Assembly (NCBI GenBank): GCA_900771975.1
Contig: CAAGPV010000010.1
Location: forward strand, 1-25,990
DNA length: 25,990 nt
Direction: 5' to 3'
DNA from: an uncultured Prevotella sp.
GTDB lineage: Bacteria; Bacteroidota; Bacteroidia; Bacteroidales; Bacteroidaceae
Below the pieces are notes generated by a model. The model was not told the DNA's origin, ran no database searches, and was given only the letters and a program-made list of their open reading frames with translations. Position 1 is the first letter of the stretch; each line of letters opens with the position of its first letter. The translations under genes and the position numbers were made by a program. Shown here in pieces: positions 8,625 through 15,238 of this stretch.

Positions 8625-9371
8625 TCACAACAACTTCTCCAATAACACAAATGTCATGAATCCGAGCAACAAAGCGTAGGTAGCCTGCTTCTGATAACCA
8701 TGGGCGTGGGTCTCGGGTATCATCTCGTCGCTTGTGACGTAAAGCATCGCTCCGCCTGCGAATCCGAGCATGATGGGGAGCATGGTTGTAGACACGTTGC
8801 CCATTACAAATCCTATCCACACGCCGATGACTTCGAGCAGGGCTATGGCTACGGATATTACGAATGTACGTATGCGCTTAACTCCTGCGAGCAGCAGTGG
8901 CGCTATTACCACCATGCCTTCGGGGATGTTCTGCAGTGCGATGCCTAAACTTACAGTCAACGAAGCTTCATCGCCCTCGCTCATGCTCACTCCCGCGGCG
9001 ATGCCTTCGGGCAACTTGTGGATAGCAATGGCCATGACAAAGAGCAGAATGTGGTTGAGGGTGGAATTGTTGCGGTGCTCTTCGGCGTCAAGACCGGTGA
9101 TGTGGTGGAGGTGGGGTGTCACGAAGTCGAGCACGTTAAGGAACAATGCGCCCGCCATCACTCCAAAGGCAACGAGCCACCAGGGCGTAGCCGTCGACTC
9201 AAAGGCCGGGACAATTAGTCCTAATGTTGAGGCGGCGAGCATCACTCCTGCGCAATAGCCGAGCAATGTGTCGTTCCATTTGTGCGGCAGCTCTTTTATC
9301 CCGAATCCGAGAATGCTTCCTATTATTGTTGCTCCGCAAAGTCCTGCGGCACTTATCCATACGTTTGTCAT
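8625..9371 (-). CDS. ZIP family divalent metal transporter
   Basis: A 248-aa protein with about eight hydrophobic segments. A histidine-containing loop (PHLHH, residues 86-90) separates TM3 and TM4. TM4 carries the metal-site motif IHKLPEG (H118, E122), and TM5 carries ALQNIPEG (N148, E151). These match the GufA/ZupT branch, which imports Zn2+ and other divalent cations. TM4 has HKLPEG in place of the usual HNxPEG, with asparagine replaced by lysine, a change at a metal-site position that may alter selectivity. It is the first gene of the minus-strand run 9371-5587. I saw no clear TAnnTTTG box upstream. Confidence 0.9.
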   Translation of the reverse strand: MTNVWISAAGLCGATIIGSILGFGIKELPHKWNDTLLGYCAGVMLAASTLGLIVPAFESTATPWWLVAFGVMAGALFLNVLDFVTPHLHHITGLDAEEHRNNSTLNHILLFVMAIAIHKLPEGIAAGVSMSEGDEASLTVSLGIALQNIPEGMVVIAPLLLAGVKRIRTFVISVAIALLEVIGVWIGFVMGNVSTTMLPIMLGFAGGAMLYVTSDEMIPETHAHGYQKQATYALLLGFMTFVLLEKLL

Positions 9372-9456
9372 AACTTTTTGCTTGTGATAGCTTTCGTTAG
9401 GCTAAGTTACGGATAATATTGCGTACAGGCAAGAGTTTTCTTTAATTTACCAATAA

Positions 9457-9490
9457 TTGTTGTATAAGAACCTAAAAAGTTATACTTTTG
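9457..9490 (+). promoter_or_regulatory. Bacteroidetes-type promoter for the outer-membrane protein gene
   Basis: The -7 box TACTTTTG lies at 9483-9490, matching TAnnTTTG, with TTG triplets at 9457-9459 and 9460-9462 about 20 bp upstream as the -33 element. Predicted transcription starts near 9497, about 60 nt before the ATG at 9558. Confidence 0.6.
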
Positions 9491-9557
9491 CAACTTTATT
9501 TGAAAAATATTCATCTGAGGAACGGACAAATATACAAGTTTTTACAAACAATTAAAA

Positions 9558-10115
9558 ATGAAAAAGATTTTTCTTATGTTGAACATGCTTATCTTGTCGG
9601 TAGGTATGATTGCACAAAACAAAGTGAGCAGTATTTCTTTGGAGCTGCTTGGCGCTCAGAATACAGTTGGCATAAACTATGACAGTAGATTTAAAGGCAA
9701 TTCGGGATTAGGCTATCGTGTAGGTATCGGCTTTGGATATGGCGATAATTCGAGTTTGTTAGACCAAAACATTAAAGGTGTGGGAGTTCCAATAGAATTA
9801 AATTATCTGTTGGGAAAGAAGAAGCATAAACTGGAGATAGGTTTTGGTGCGAGCCTTGGCGTATATCATGTAAAGGAAACTACATGGTACTATTATCAAC
9901 CTGTTCCGCCCGAAACAGAAGGGCATGACGAACCATACACATCAACAAGCAATCTCTTTGGCTATTTCATGTTTGGCGATATAGGCTATCGCTATCAACG
10001 CGACAATGGTTTTATGTTCCGTGTGGGCATTTCGCCTTCCTTCAATTTCGGAGACAAATATGGGCTGAACAAATCGGCCTTTTATCCATATATAGGTTTC
10101 GGTTGGTCGTTATAA
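9558..10115 (+). CDS. Small outer-membrane beta-barrel protein (hypothetical)
   Basis: A 185-aa protein with an N-terminal signal peptide (MKKIFLMLNMLILSVGMIAQ, cleavage likely after GMIAQ). The mature part alternates polar and hydrophobic/aromatic residues in many short strands (YRVGIGFGYG, HKLEIGFGASLGVYHV, FMFRVGISPSFNFG, FYPYIGFGWSL). The chain ends in an aromatic strand of the type used for outer-membrane insertion. About eight strands are plausible. No enzyme motif is seen and I cannot name a function. A good promoter precedes it and a perfect stem-loop follows. Confidence 0.75.
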   Translation: MKKIFLMLNMLILSVGMIAQNKVSSISLELLGAQNTVGINYDSRFKGNSGLGYRVGIGFGYGDNSSLLDQNIKGVGVPIELNYLLGKKKHKLEIGFGASLGVYHVKETTWYYYQPVPPETEGHDEPYTSTSNLFGYFMFGDIGYRYQRDNGFMFRVGISPSFNFGDKYGLNKSAFYPYIGFGWSL

Positions 10116-10150
10116 AACTTTCAAGATAACGAGAGAGAATAGGAGAAAAC

Positions 10151-10184
10151 ACTTACAAATCCTCTCATTGAGGGATTTGTAAGT
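10151..10184. repeat. Perfect 12-bp inverted repeat downstream of the barrel gene
   Basis: Arms 10151-10162 and 10173-10184 (ACTTACAAATCC / GGATTTGTAAGT) enclose a 10-nt spacer that can itself pair CTC with GAG. It lies 36 nt after the stop codon and probably stabilises or ends the transcript, but no U-tract follows on either strand, so it is not a canonical intrinsic terminator. Confidence 0.55.
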
Positions 10185-10354
10185 TCGTCTGAGCATTCCT
10201 ATAGTCTGACGAAAAGTTGGAAACTGAAGAACAGGCTGACTTTTATTGATGTAAAATAAGCGAACAACCTTAACATTGCAGCGTATTATTGGTTGAAGAA
10301 GAATAATAAAAAGTTTCTTTCTAAATGGTGATATCTCATTAATTATTCGTATTA

Positions 10355-10366
10355 TTGCAATTGCAA
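10355..10366. promoter_or_regulatory. 12-bp palindrome upstream of the pectinesterase gene
   Basis: The sequence TTGCAATTGCAA is a perfect palindrome 21 nt before the ATG at 10388. It could be an operator or part of the leader. No TAnnTTTG box was found near it, so its role is open. Confidence 0.25.
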
Positions 10367-10387
10367 GACGATTTATAAGCAATTGAT

Positions 10388-11872
10388 ATGAAACGAATCT
10401 TTATTTTTATAGCAGGTTTCTTCTTATGCCTGAAACTTATGGCGCAATCTGCTATCGGGTTTTATCCTAAGGAGAATGCCAAAAATATTAACGTCGACAC
10501 CCATCTTGTTATTGAGTTTGACCAACCGGTGAAGGCTGGCACCAAGGGAATTATCACGGTGATGGACAAGACTATACGTAAGGTGGTTGACAGAATTGAT
10601 ATGACCATTCCTGCCGGACCAACAGAAGGACAGCCCACTCATCCAGATGCTATTTATACTCCAGTTCCCTATTTATATAAGGTGGAGAACATCACCAATC
10701 GCAATATGCGTCCAGGCACTCCATCGGGCGCAGCCAAAGAAGACAAGCGCAATTATCAGAAGACTATCATAGGAGGTTTCTCTGATGCCTTCCACTTCTA
10801 TCCTGTCATCTGTCACGGTAATAAGGCTACTGTTTATCTGCACAACAATATATTGGAATATGGACATGAGTATGAGGTAAAGATAGGTAAGGGCGTGGTT
10901 GAAGGCTGGAAGGGTAAGAAAACATGGAAGTTTGTTACAAAGCAATCGGCCCCTTCCAAAGATGCTTCCTGTGTGGTAGTGGCAGCTGATGGTAGTGGTG
11001 ATTTTTCCACCCTGCAAGGTGCAATGGATTGGGTGCCAGACTCTTTGCCATCAGAAACTCATAGGAAGACGGTTTTTGTGAAGAATGGAGACTATGAGGA
11101 ACTGGTGTATTTCCGCAATAAACGATTTGTTACTATCCAAGGGGAATCGATGGATGGGGTAGTGGTGCATTATCCCAACAACGAAGTTTTCAACCCTCAT
11201 CCGATTGACATTAAAACCAATGAGGTGAAGGGCACATTTCCATCACGACGTGCTGCCGTAGCTGCCGACAACTGTGCAGATATGATTTTCAAAAACGTTA
11301 CCTTCAAGACAGACTGCAAGGGACAGGCAGAAGGATTTTTGCTTAACGGCGAGAGAAACTTTTCAGAGAACGTACATGTTATTGGCGACGGCGATGCCCT
11401 TCAAACAAATGGATCGGCCTATTGGCTCAACTGTATTATAGATGGAGGAGGGGATACGGTCTTGGGAAGAGGACCGTCCTACTTTAATCATTGCACTCTT
11501 TCCAGCTATGGTGCATTCATGTGGATAAGAAACACTAAGGAAAATCATGGAAACATCTTCAACGATTGCACATTCAAGGCTTTGGGCAAGGATGCCGTGA
11601 TAGGCCGTCTTCCAGACAATAAGGGAAGAAACTATCCCGATGCAGAGTGTGTGTTGTTAAATTGTACGTTGGAAGGTGTTCCTTCAGAAGGTTTTGGGCC
11701 GGTGGCAGTATCTGCATCCACGGCCACCTTGTTGGAATTTAATAGCCACGATAAGGAAGGTAATGCCATAGACGTTAGCCAAAGAAATAGGTATGTGCGT
11801 CAGCTGGATGCCATCAAGGATGCAACGTTGATAGGAAAATATGCTGATGCAAGTTGGGTGTTAAACTGGTAG
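10388..11872 (+). CDS. Pectinesterase family protein (CE8-like) with N-terminal Ig-like domain
   Basis: A 494-aa secreted protein: signal peptide ending in LKLMAQ (about residue 19), then a bacterial Ig-like domain (GFYPKENAKNINVDTHLVIE through WKFVTKQ, about 20-196), then a right-handed beta-helix of the pectin methylesterase family (CVVVAADGSGDFSTLQGAMD, about 199 to the end). The conserved Q of the first active-site loop is present (GQAEGF, Q313), a GDT stands where QDT is usual (D356), and the GR arginine is present (R407). The second catalytic aspartate of VDFIFG appears replaced: the aligned segment reads YGAFMWIR (about 374-381). It may de-esterify pectin in the periplasm or at the surface, or be a divergent or inactive member. 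Alignment is by eye. Confidence 0.82.
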   Translation: MKRIFIFIAGFFLCLKLMAQSAIGFYPKENAKNINVDTHLVIEFDQPVKAGTKGIITVMDKTIRKVVDRIDMTIPAGPTEGQPTHPDAIYTPVPYLYKVENITNRNMRPGTPSGAAKEDKRNYQKTIIGGFSDAFHFYPVICHGNKATVYLHNNILEYGHEYEVKIGKGVVEGWKGKKTWKFVTKQSAPSKDASCVVVAADGSGDFSTLQGAMDWVPDSLPSETHRKTVFVKNGDYEELVYFRNKRFVTIQGESMDGVVVHYPNNEVFNPHPIDIKTNEVKGTFPSRRAAVAADNCADMIFKNVTFKTDCKGQAEGFLLNGERNFSENVHVIGDGDALQTNGSAYWLNCIIDGGGDTVLGRGPSYFNHCTLSSYGAFMWIRNTKENHGNIFNDCTFKALGKDAVIGRLPDNKGRNYPDAECVLLNCTLEGVPSEGFGPVAVSASTATLLEFNSHDKEGNAIDVSQRNRYVRQLDAIKDATLIGKYADASWVLNW

Positions 11873-12027
11873 TTTTGTTTTTTTTCGAAGAAATCACGCT
11901 AAAATCTGCTGAATTGCTTAAAATGAGCATTTTATAAGTCTTTCACCTCAACAGAGGTAATGATTTGTCAACAGTTCTAATTTCTGCAATCTTCATACGT
12001 TTGTTGTCAAACAACTCTTCTCTACCA

Positions 12028-12057
12028 CAAAGTTACAATAACTACACGAAATACCAA
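12028..12057 (-). promoter_or_regulatory. Minus-strand Bacteroidetes-type promoter with no intact gene behind it
   Basis: On the minus strand TTG (plus 12055-12057) is followed after 19 bp by TAACTTTG (plus 12028-12035), a full match to TAnnTTTG. Transcription would run left through 12020-11875 toward the 3' end of the pectinesterase gene. The only frame there is a 17-codon one starting MKIAEIRTVDKS. It may be the remnant of a deleted divergent gene or make a short RNA. Confidence 0.45.
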
Positions 12058-12119
12058 TCGCTATATTGGAATATTTACATAAAATAGCTTAATTATAATG
12101 ATTATCGCAAAATTTAATG

Positions 12120-12127
12120 TATTTTTG
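12120..12127 (+). promoter_or_regulatory. -7 box for the XRE/HsdM remnant operon
   Basis: The sequence TATTTTTG at 12120-12127 matches TAnnTTTG and lies 20 bp before the ATG at 12148. A clear -33 TTTG is not seen. Confidence 0.4.
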
Positions 12128-12147
12128 GGGCAAAATTCTGTTAATTT

Positions 12148-12428
12148 ATGAAACTAAACAAGATAAAAGAAGTCTTAGATAGCAAGGGGATTTCACAAAC
12201 TTGGCTGGCAAAACAGTTAGGTAAGAGCTTTAGCACGGTCAATTGCTATGCTCGGAATAGCAACTTCGACTTGTGCAAGTTCCCGAAAGCGGATGAAGAA
12301 ATCTTGCCTCCTGCCGAACTGCTTGCTGACTTTTTCAAGAAGCGTAAGGTCTTGATCATGAAATTGATAAGACATTGGCGGAGATACAGCGTATCTTGGG
12401 GATAAATGTGAATGTGGACGAATTGTAA
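12148..12428 (+). pseudogene. XRE-type HTH regulator fused to the tail of a type I R-M methylase (HsdM), frameshifted
   Basis: Codons 1 to about 37 encode a normal XRE helix-turn-helix (KIKEVLDSKGISQTWLAKQL followed by GKSFSTVNCYARN). The sequence then changes abruptly to SNFDLCKFPKADEEILPPAE and LLADFFKKRK, which resembles the C-terminal end of HsdM subunits (NFDL... PPxELL). One G is missing near 12350. The original frame runs to a stop at 12405, while the true continuation DHEIDKTLAEIQRILGINVN lies in another frame and ends at 12428. So a deletion joined the regulator to the end of hsdM, and a later 1-nt loss broke the frame. The HTH part could still be made. The HsdM assignment of the tail is inference. 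Confidence 0.55.
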
Positions 12429-12430
12429 AA

Positions 12431-12448
12431 TGTGGAACGTGTTCCACA
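12431..12448. promoter_or_regulatory. 18-bp palindrome upstream of the DUF1016 gene
   Basis: The arms TGTGGAAC (12431-12438) and GTTCCACA (12441-12448) flank GT. It begins 2 nt after the HsdM-like stop and ends 15 nt before the DUF1016 ATG. It could be an operator for an XRE-type protein or a leader hairpin masking the start region. It resembles parS in composition but the half-sites are swapped. Confidence 0.45.
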
Positions 12449-12463
12449 AATCTAAAGATTGGC

Positions 12464-13489
12464 ATGGAAAATAAAGAGTTGACAAACATAAATGATGTTG
12501 CCTACCAGAAGTTGATAGACAACATAACTGCGCTATGGGGTGAGGCGAAGTCAAAAGCGGTCAATGCTGTCAATACAGAATTGCTTGAAGCAAACTGGCA
12601 GACAGGTAAATACATTGTGGAGTTTGAGCTTAAAGGTAAAGATAGAGCAGAGTATGGAAAACATTTGCTCATGAATCTTTCAAAAGATTTGACTATTAGA
12701 AATGGCAAGGGGTTCAACCGTACTAATCTCACTTATATGCGTAAGTTCTATTTGGCTTTTCCAATTTTGGGGACAGCGTCCCCAAAATTGACATGGAGCC
12801 ATTACTATGAACTACTAAAGTGTGATAATTCTCTCGAAATGAAGTTCTATTATAAGGAATGTATCAAGGAAGGCTGGAAAGTGCGAGAACTGAAAAGACA
12901 GATGAAAAGTTGTCTGTTTCAGCGACTTGCACTAAGCACAGACAAGGCTGGAGTTCTTGCATTGGCTAATGAGGGGCATCAAGTTCAAACTCCACAAGAC
13001 ATTATCCGTGACCCATTTGTGCTTGAATTTGCAGGACTTCCCAAACAGAAACGCTATAAGGAGGGTGACTTGGAAAAGGCTCTGAAAGACCACATGGAGC
13101 AGTTCCTTTTGGAAATGGGACGTGGCTTTGCATTTGTGGGCAGACAATACTCCATGCAGATAGGAAGCCGACAGTTCAAGGTGGATTTGGTGTTTTACCA
13201 CTGTATCTTGAAATGCTATGTGTTGATTGATTTGAAGCGAGCAGAGATAAAGCATGGTGACATCGGGCAGATGAACCTCTACTTGAACTATTTCAAAACA
13301 GAAGTATGTCAACCTGACGATAATCCACCCATTGGCATAGTTTTGGGAGCAAGAAAAGACGAACTTCTGATGGAATATGCCTTGGAGGGTATAACCAATC
13401 AATTGTTTGTGGCACGTTATCAACTCTATTTGCCAAAGCGTGAAGAACTGCAAGCGCAACTTGACAAGTTGTTGGACGAAGCAGAGTAA
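12464..13489 (+). CDS. DUF1016 (YhcG-type) PD-(D/E)xK nuclease domain protein
   Basis: A 341-aa protein matching the YhcG/DUF1016 family. The N-terminal half is a helical DUF1016_N domain (LLEANWQTGKYIVEFE, KGFNRTNLTYMRKFYLAF, LTWSHYYELL); the C-terminal half is a PD-(D/E)xK-like fold with the VDLVFYH aspartate followed by VLIDLKRAEI (DLK). These genes commonly ride inside type I R-M loci and are thought to be nucleases linked to DNA defence; their precise job is not settled. The frame is intact although hsdM and hsdS around it are broken. A perfect 13-bp hairpin (12762-12790) lies within the coding sequence, encoding the PILGTASPKL segment. Confidence 0.9.
   Translation: MENKELTNINDVAYQKLIDNITALWGEAKSKAVNAVNTELLEANWQTGKYIVEFELKGKDRAEYGKHLLMNLSKDLTIRNGKGFNRTNLTYMRKFYLAFPILGTASPKLTWSHYYELLKCDNSLEMKFYYKECIKEGWKVRELKRQMKSCLFQRLALSTDKAGVLALANEGHQVQTPQDIIRDPFVLEFAGLPKQKRYKEGDLEKALKDHMEQFLLEMGRGFAFVGRQYSMQIGSRQFKVDLVFYHCILKCYVLIDLKRAEIKHGDIGQMNLYLNYFKTEVCQPDDNPPIGIVLGARKDELLMEYALEGITNQLFVARYQLYLPKREELQAQLDKLLDEAE
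12762..12790. repeat. Perfect 13-bp hairpin inside the DUF1016 gene
   Basis: The arms CAATTTTGGGGAC (12762-12774) and GTCCCCAAAATTG (12778-12790) are exact reverse complements around a 3-nt AGC loop. The reading frame passes through intact. Confidence 0.8.
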
Positions 13490-13529
13490 CAATAATAAAA
13501 TAAGGACATTTCGATTTTATAGCATAATT

Positions 13530-14036
13530 ATGAAAAGTAATATTGGAATACAAATCATTTTGTCTATTATACTGACTATGTGCAGTGTCAATATAAATGC
13601 ACAAACGGTTGGATATACATATCGACCTTTGGCTGCCGAGGGATGCAACATGAAATATAGCGTTGCAAAGCAAGATACGGCATATTACATTATCGCAACC
13701 GTAAAGTCAGACAGACTGAATTTCCTGAAAGAATCAACCATGTTGTTGAAAACATTCGATGGTGAAGTTATAAAACTTTATGGTTCTCAGATTGGTAGCG
13801 GCTCTGAAACGACAGGTATTGTTTCTGGCAATATAGTCCTTCCAGTGACAGAAATCAGTTCTACAGCTCAATTCAAGATAAATCCACAACAATTTGAGTT
13901 GTTGAAAAAAGGCGTGGCTAAGATAAGGTTATCTACAATACCTATTGAGCATGAGCGGACATTTGCCAAAGATAAAATAGGCAAGAAACTTTATCAGTTC
14001 TTCTTGAAGCAGAAGAATAAGGACAATGATTTCTAA
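13530..14036 (+). CDS. Small secreted/periplasmic protein of unknown function
   Basis: A 168-aa protein with a convincing signal peptide (MKSNIGIQIILSIILTMCSV then NINAQ, cleavage about residue 25). I chose the ATG at 13530 because it places the signal peptide at the start; the open frame extends upstream into the DUF1016 gene. The mature part has beta-rich segments (DTAYYIIATVKSD, STMLLKTFDGEVIKLYG, GNIVLPVTEIS) followed by FELLKKGVAKIRLSTIPIEH, and a lysine-rich tail. It recalls small periplasmic immunoglobulin-like proteins but I do not recognise a family. It lies 40 nt downstream of DUF1016 and 15 nt before the hsdS fragment, an odd position for a secreted protein. Confidence 0.7.
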   Translation: MKSNIGIQIILSIILTMCSVNINAQTVGYTYRPLAAEGCNMKYSVAKQDTAYYIIATVKSDRLNFLKESTMLLKTFDGEVIKLYGSQIGSGSETTGIVSGNIVLPVTEISSTAQFKINPQQFELLKKGVAKIRLSTIPIEHERTFAKDKIGKKLYQFFLKQKNKDNDF

Positions 14037-14051
14037 CGATAGAAAATTACA

Positions 14052-14311
14052 ATGAATGGAAAGCAATTAAAGAATAGCATATTACAATGGGCGATACAGG
14101 GAAAACTTGTATCGCCAGTCTGCCGACAGGCAGGCAAGACCCTCCTGACGAGCCAGCAAGCGTTTTGCTTGAAAAGATTCGTCAAAAGAAAGAACGCTTG
14201 ATTAAGGAGAAGAAAATCAAGCGTGACAAGAACGCATCCATTATCTACCGTGGTGAGGACAATTCCTATTTACATCAATTAACAAATATTAAAACGAAAT
14301 GGAAACTATAA
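14052..14311 (+). pseudogene. hsdS: Type I R-M specificity subunit (HsdS) N-terminal fragment, frame broken by a hairpin insertion
   Basis: The start MNGKQLKNSILQWAIQGKLV is the standard HsdS opening block. The expected continuation PQDP-DEPASVLLEKIRQKK then ERLIKEKKIKRDKNASIIYR and GEDNSYL is present but in another frame. Between them about 23 nt (roughly 14110-14132) replace the expected 3, a net +20 insertion that contains CTGCC-GACA-GGCAG (14120-14133). After NSYLHQL the similarity stops, so both target-recognition domains are missing. The stop at 14311 overlaps the next gene. It cannot give a working specificity subunit. Confidence 0.75.
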
Positions 14312-14673
14312 ACGATAGAATCGAGATGCTCGTGAATGAGCAATTTGCGGGGAATAAAGCTGCATTTGCTAAGGCAATAGGTTTGCCTGCTACTGCATTA
14401 TCTAATTATCTTGGGCACAAGCGGAGGAGCAAGCCGTCTGTAGACATGATTGCTAAAATATTAAAAACACTTGATGTTGACGCCAGGTGGCTGCTTACAG
14501 GCGAAGAAACAAGTTTTATAAAAAAGACGAAAGCAGAAGATGTTAGTTCTGCTAAAGAAGCTATTTATACAGAGAAAATTAAAGCTTTAGAAGCAGTGCT
14601 TGCTGAAAAAGAGCGAATAATAAGACTCTATGAAAAATTTGTAGAAAAAGACGAAAATAAAATATTAAAATGA
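14299..14673 (+). CDS. XRE-family HTH regulator with C-terminal coiled coil
   Basis: A 124-aa regulator. Residues about 5-68 form an XRE helix-turn-helix (KAAFAKAIGLPATALSNYLG, then SVDMIAKILKTLDVDARWLL). Residues about 85-115 (EAIYTEKIKALEAVLAEKER) form an amphipathic helix suitable for dimerisation. This layout is common in Bacteroidales mobile and accessory loci. Its stop overlaps the following membrane-protein gene in an ATGATGA junction, so the two are co-translated. It may regulate itself and that partner. Confidence 0.85.
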   Translation: METINDRIEMLVNEQFAGNKAAFAKAIGLPATALSNYLGHKRRSKPSVDMIAKILKTLDVDARWLLTGEETSFIKKTKAEDVSSAKEAIYTEKIKALEAVLAEKERIIRLYEKFVEKDENKILK

Positions 14674-15088
14674 TGAAAGATGAAACGTTGTTGAAGTTAA
14701 GCTACATTGTTTATTTGATAAGTTACATTGTAGCAGTATTTTCCTTTTTATTAAGCTTGCATGCGACAGGTTTGCTTCAAGTTTTGCTACAGACGCTTGT
14801 AGGGATAACAAGCATAGTAGTACTGTTTTTTCGCAGTTTGCATGTGATGGATTTGCGTTCACGGAGGAAAAAAACATCAAAAAAATACCTTTTTCTTGCT
14901 ATTTAGGTTTTGGACCTTTTCAGAAGCTCATCACTGTCTCGACGATTATAATAGCTTTAATTAATGTAAAAGAAGAGGTAAAGACAGATACAAGATCCTG
15001 GATGATTTTCTTGCGTTTAGGCTTTATTGTTTTTATTGTAGGTTTTTATTGTAAAATCATGTTCAGTAATATTGTCGAAGATGAATAG
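14670..15088 (+). CDS. Small membrane protein, two frames joined at an A7 slippery run
   Basis: Frame 0 from 14670 encodes two hydrophobic segments (LSYIVYLISYIVAVFSFLL; LLQTLVGITSIVVLFF), then stops at 14906. The -1 frame takes over at the A AAA AAA run (14879-14885) and continues IPFSCYLGFGPFQKLITV, STIIIALINV, WMIFLRLGFIVFIVGFY to a stop at 15086-15088, adding two more transmembrane segments. The joined product is about 139 aa with four TM segments. Either a base was lost from an A8 run (or miscalled), or the heptamer drives programmed -1 frameshifting or transcriptional slippage. The ATG overlaps the stop of the XRE gene. No family recognised. Confidence 0.55.
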
Positions 15089-15177
15089 AATTCAATATTT
15101 TTAAGTAAAGCATCAAGCAGTATCTTTTTCAGATGCTCGAAGCTCTCTTGTGATGAGACTGCCATTATGGGGGATAA

Positions 15178-15219
15178 AAAACAAGAATAGCGGCAGTCTC
15201 CTGTCGCTATTCTTGTTTT
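15178..15219. terminator. Bidirectional intrinsic terminator
   Basis: A 19-bp stem (15178-15196 with 15201-15219, one G-T wobble) closes on a TCTC loop between convergent genes. TTTT follows on the plus strand and TTTTTTA on the minus strand, so it should end the 784-aa gene operon efficiently and also the plus-strand XRE/membrane-protein transcript. Confidence 0.85.
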
Positions 15220-15238
15220 GGTGTTATATCTTATTATT

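Noticed and set aside
12431..12448. A parS centromere site
   Set aside because: parS has the form TGTT-CACGTG-AACA; here the GGAAC/GTTCC halves are in swapped order, and no parAB genes are nearby.
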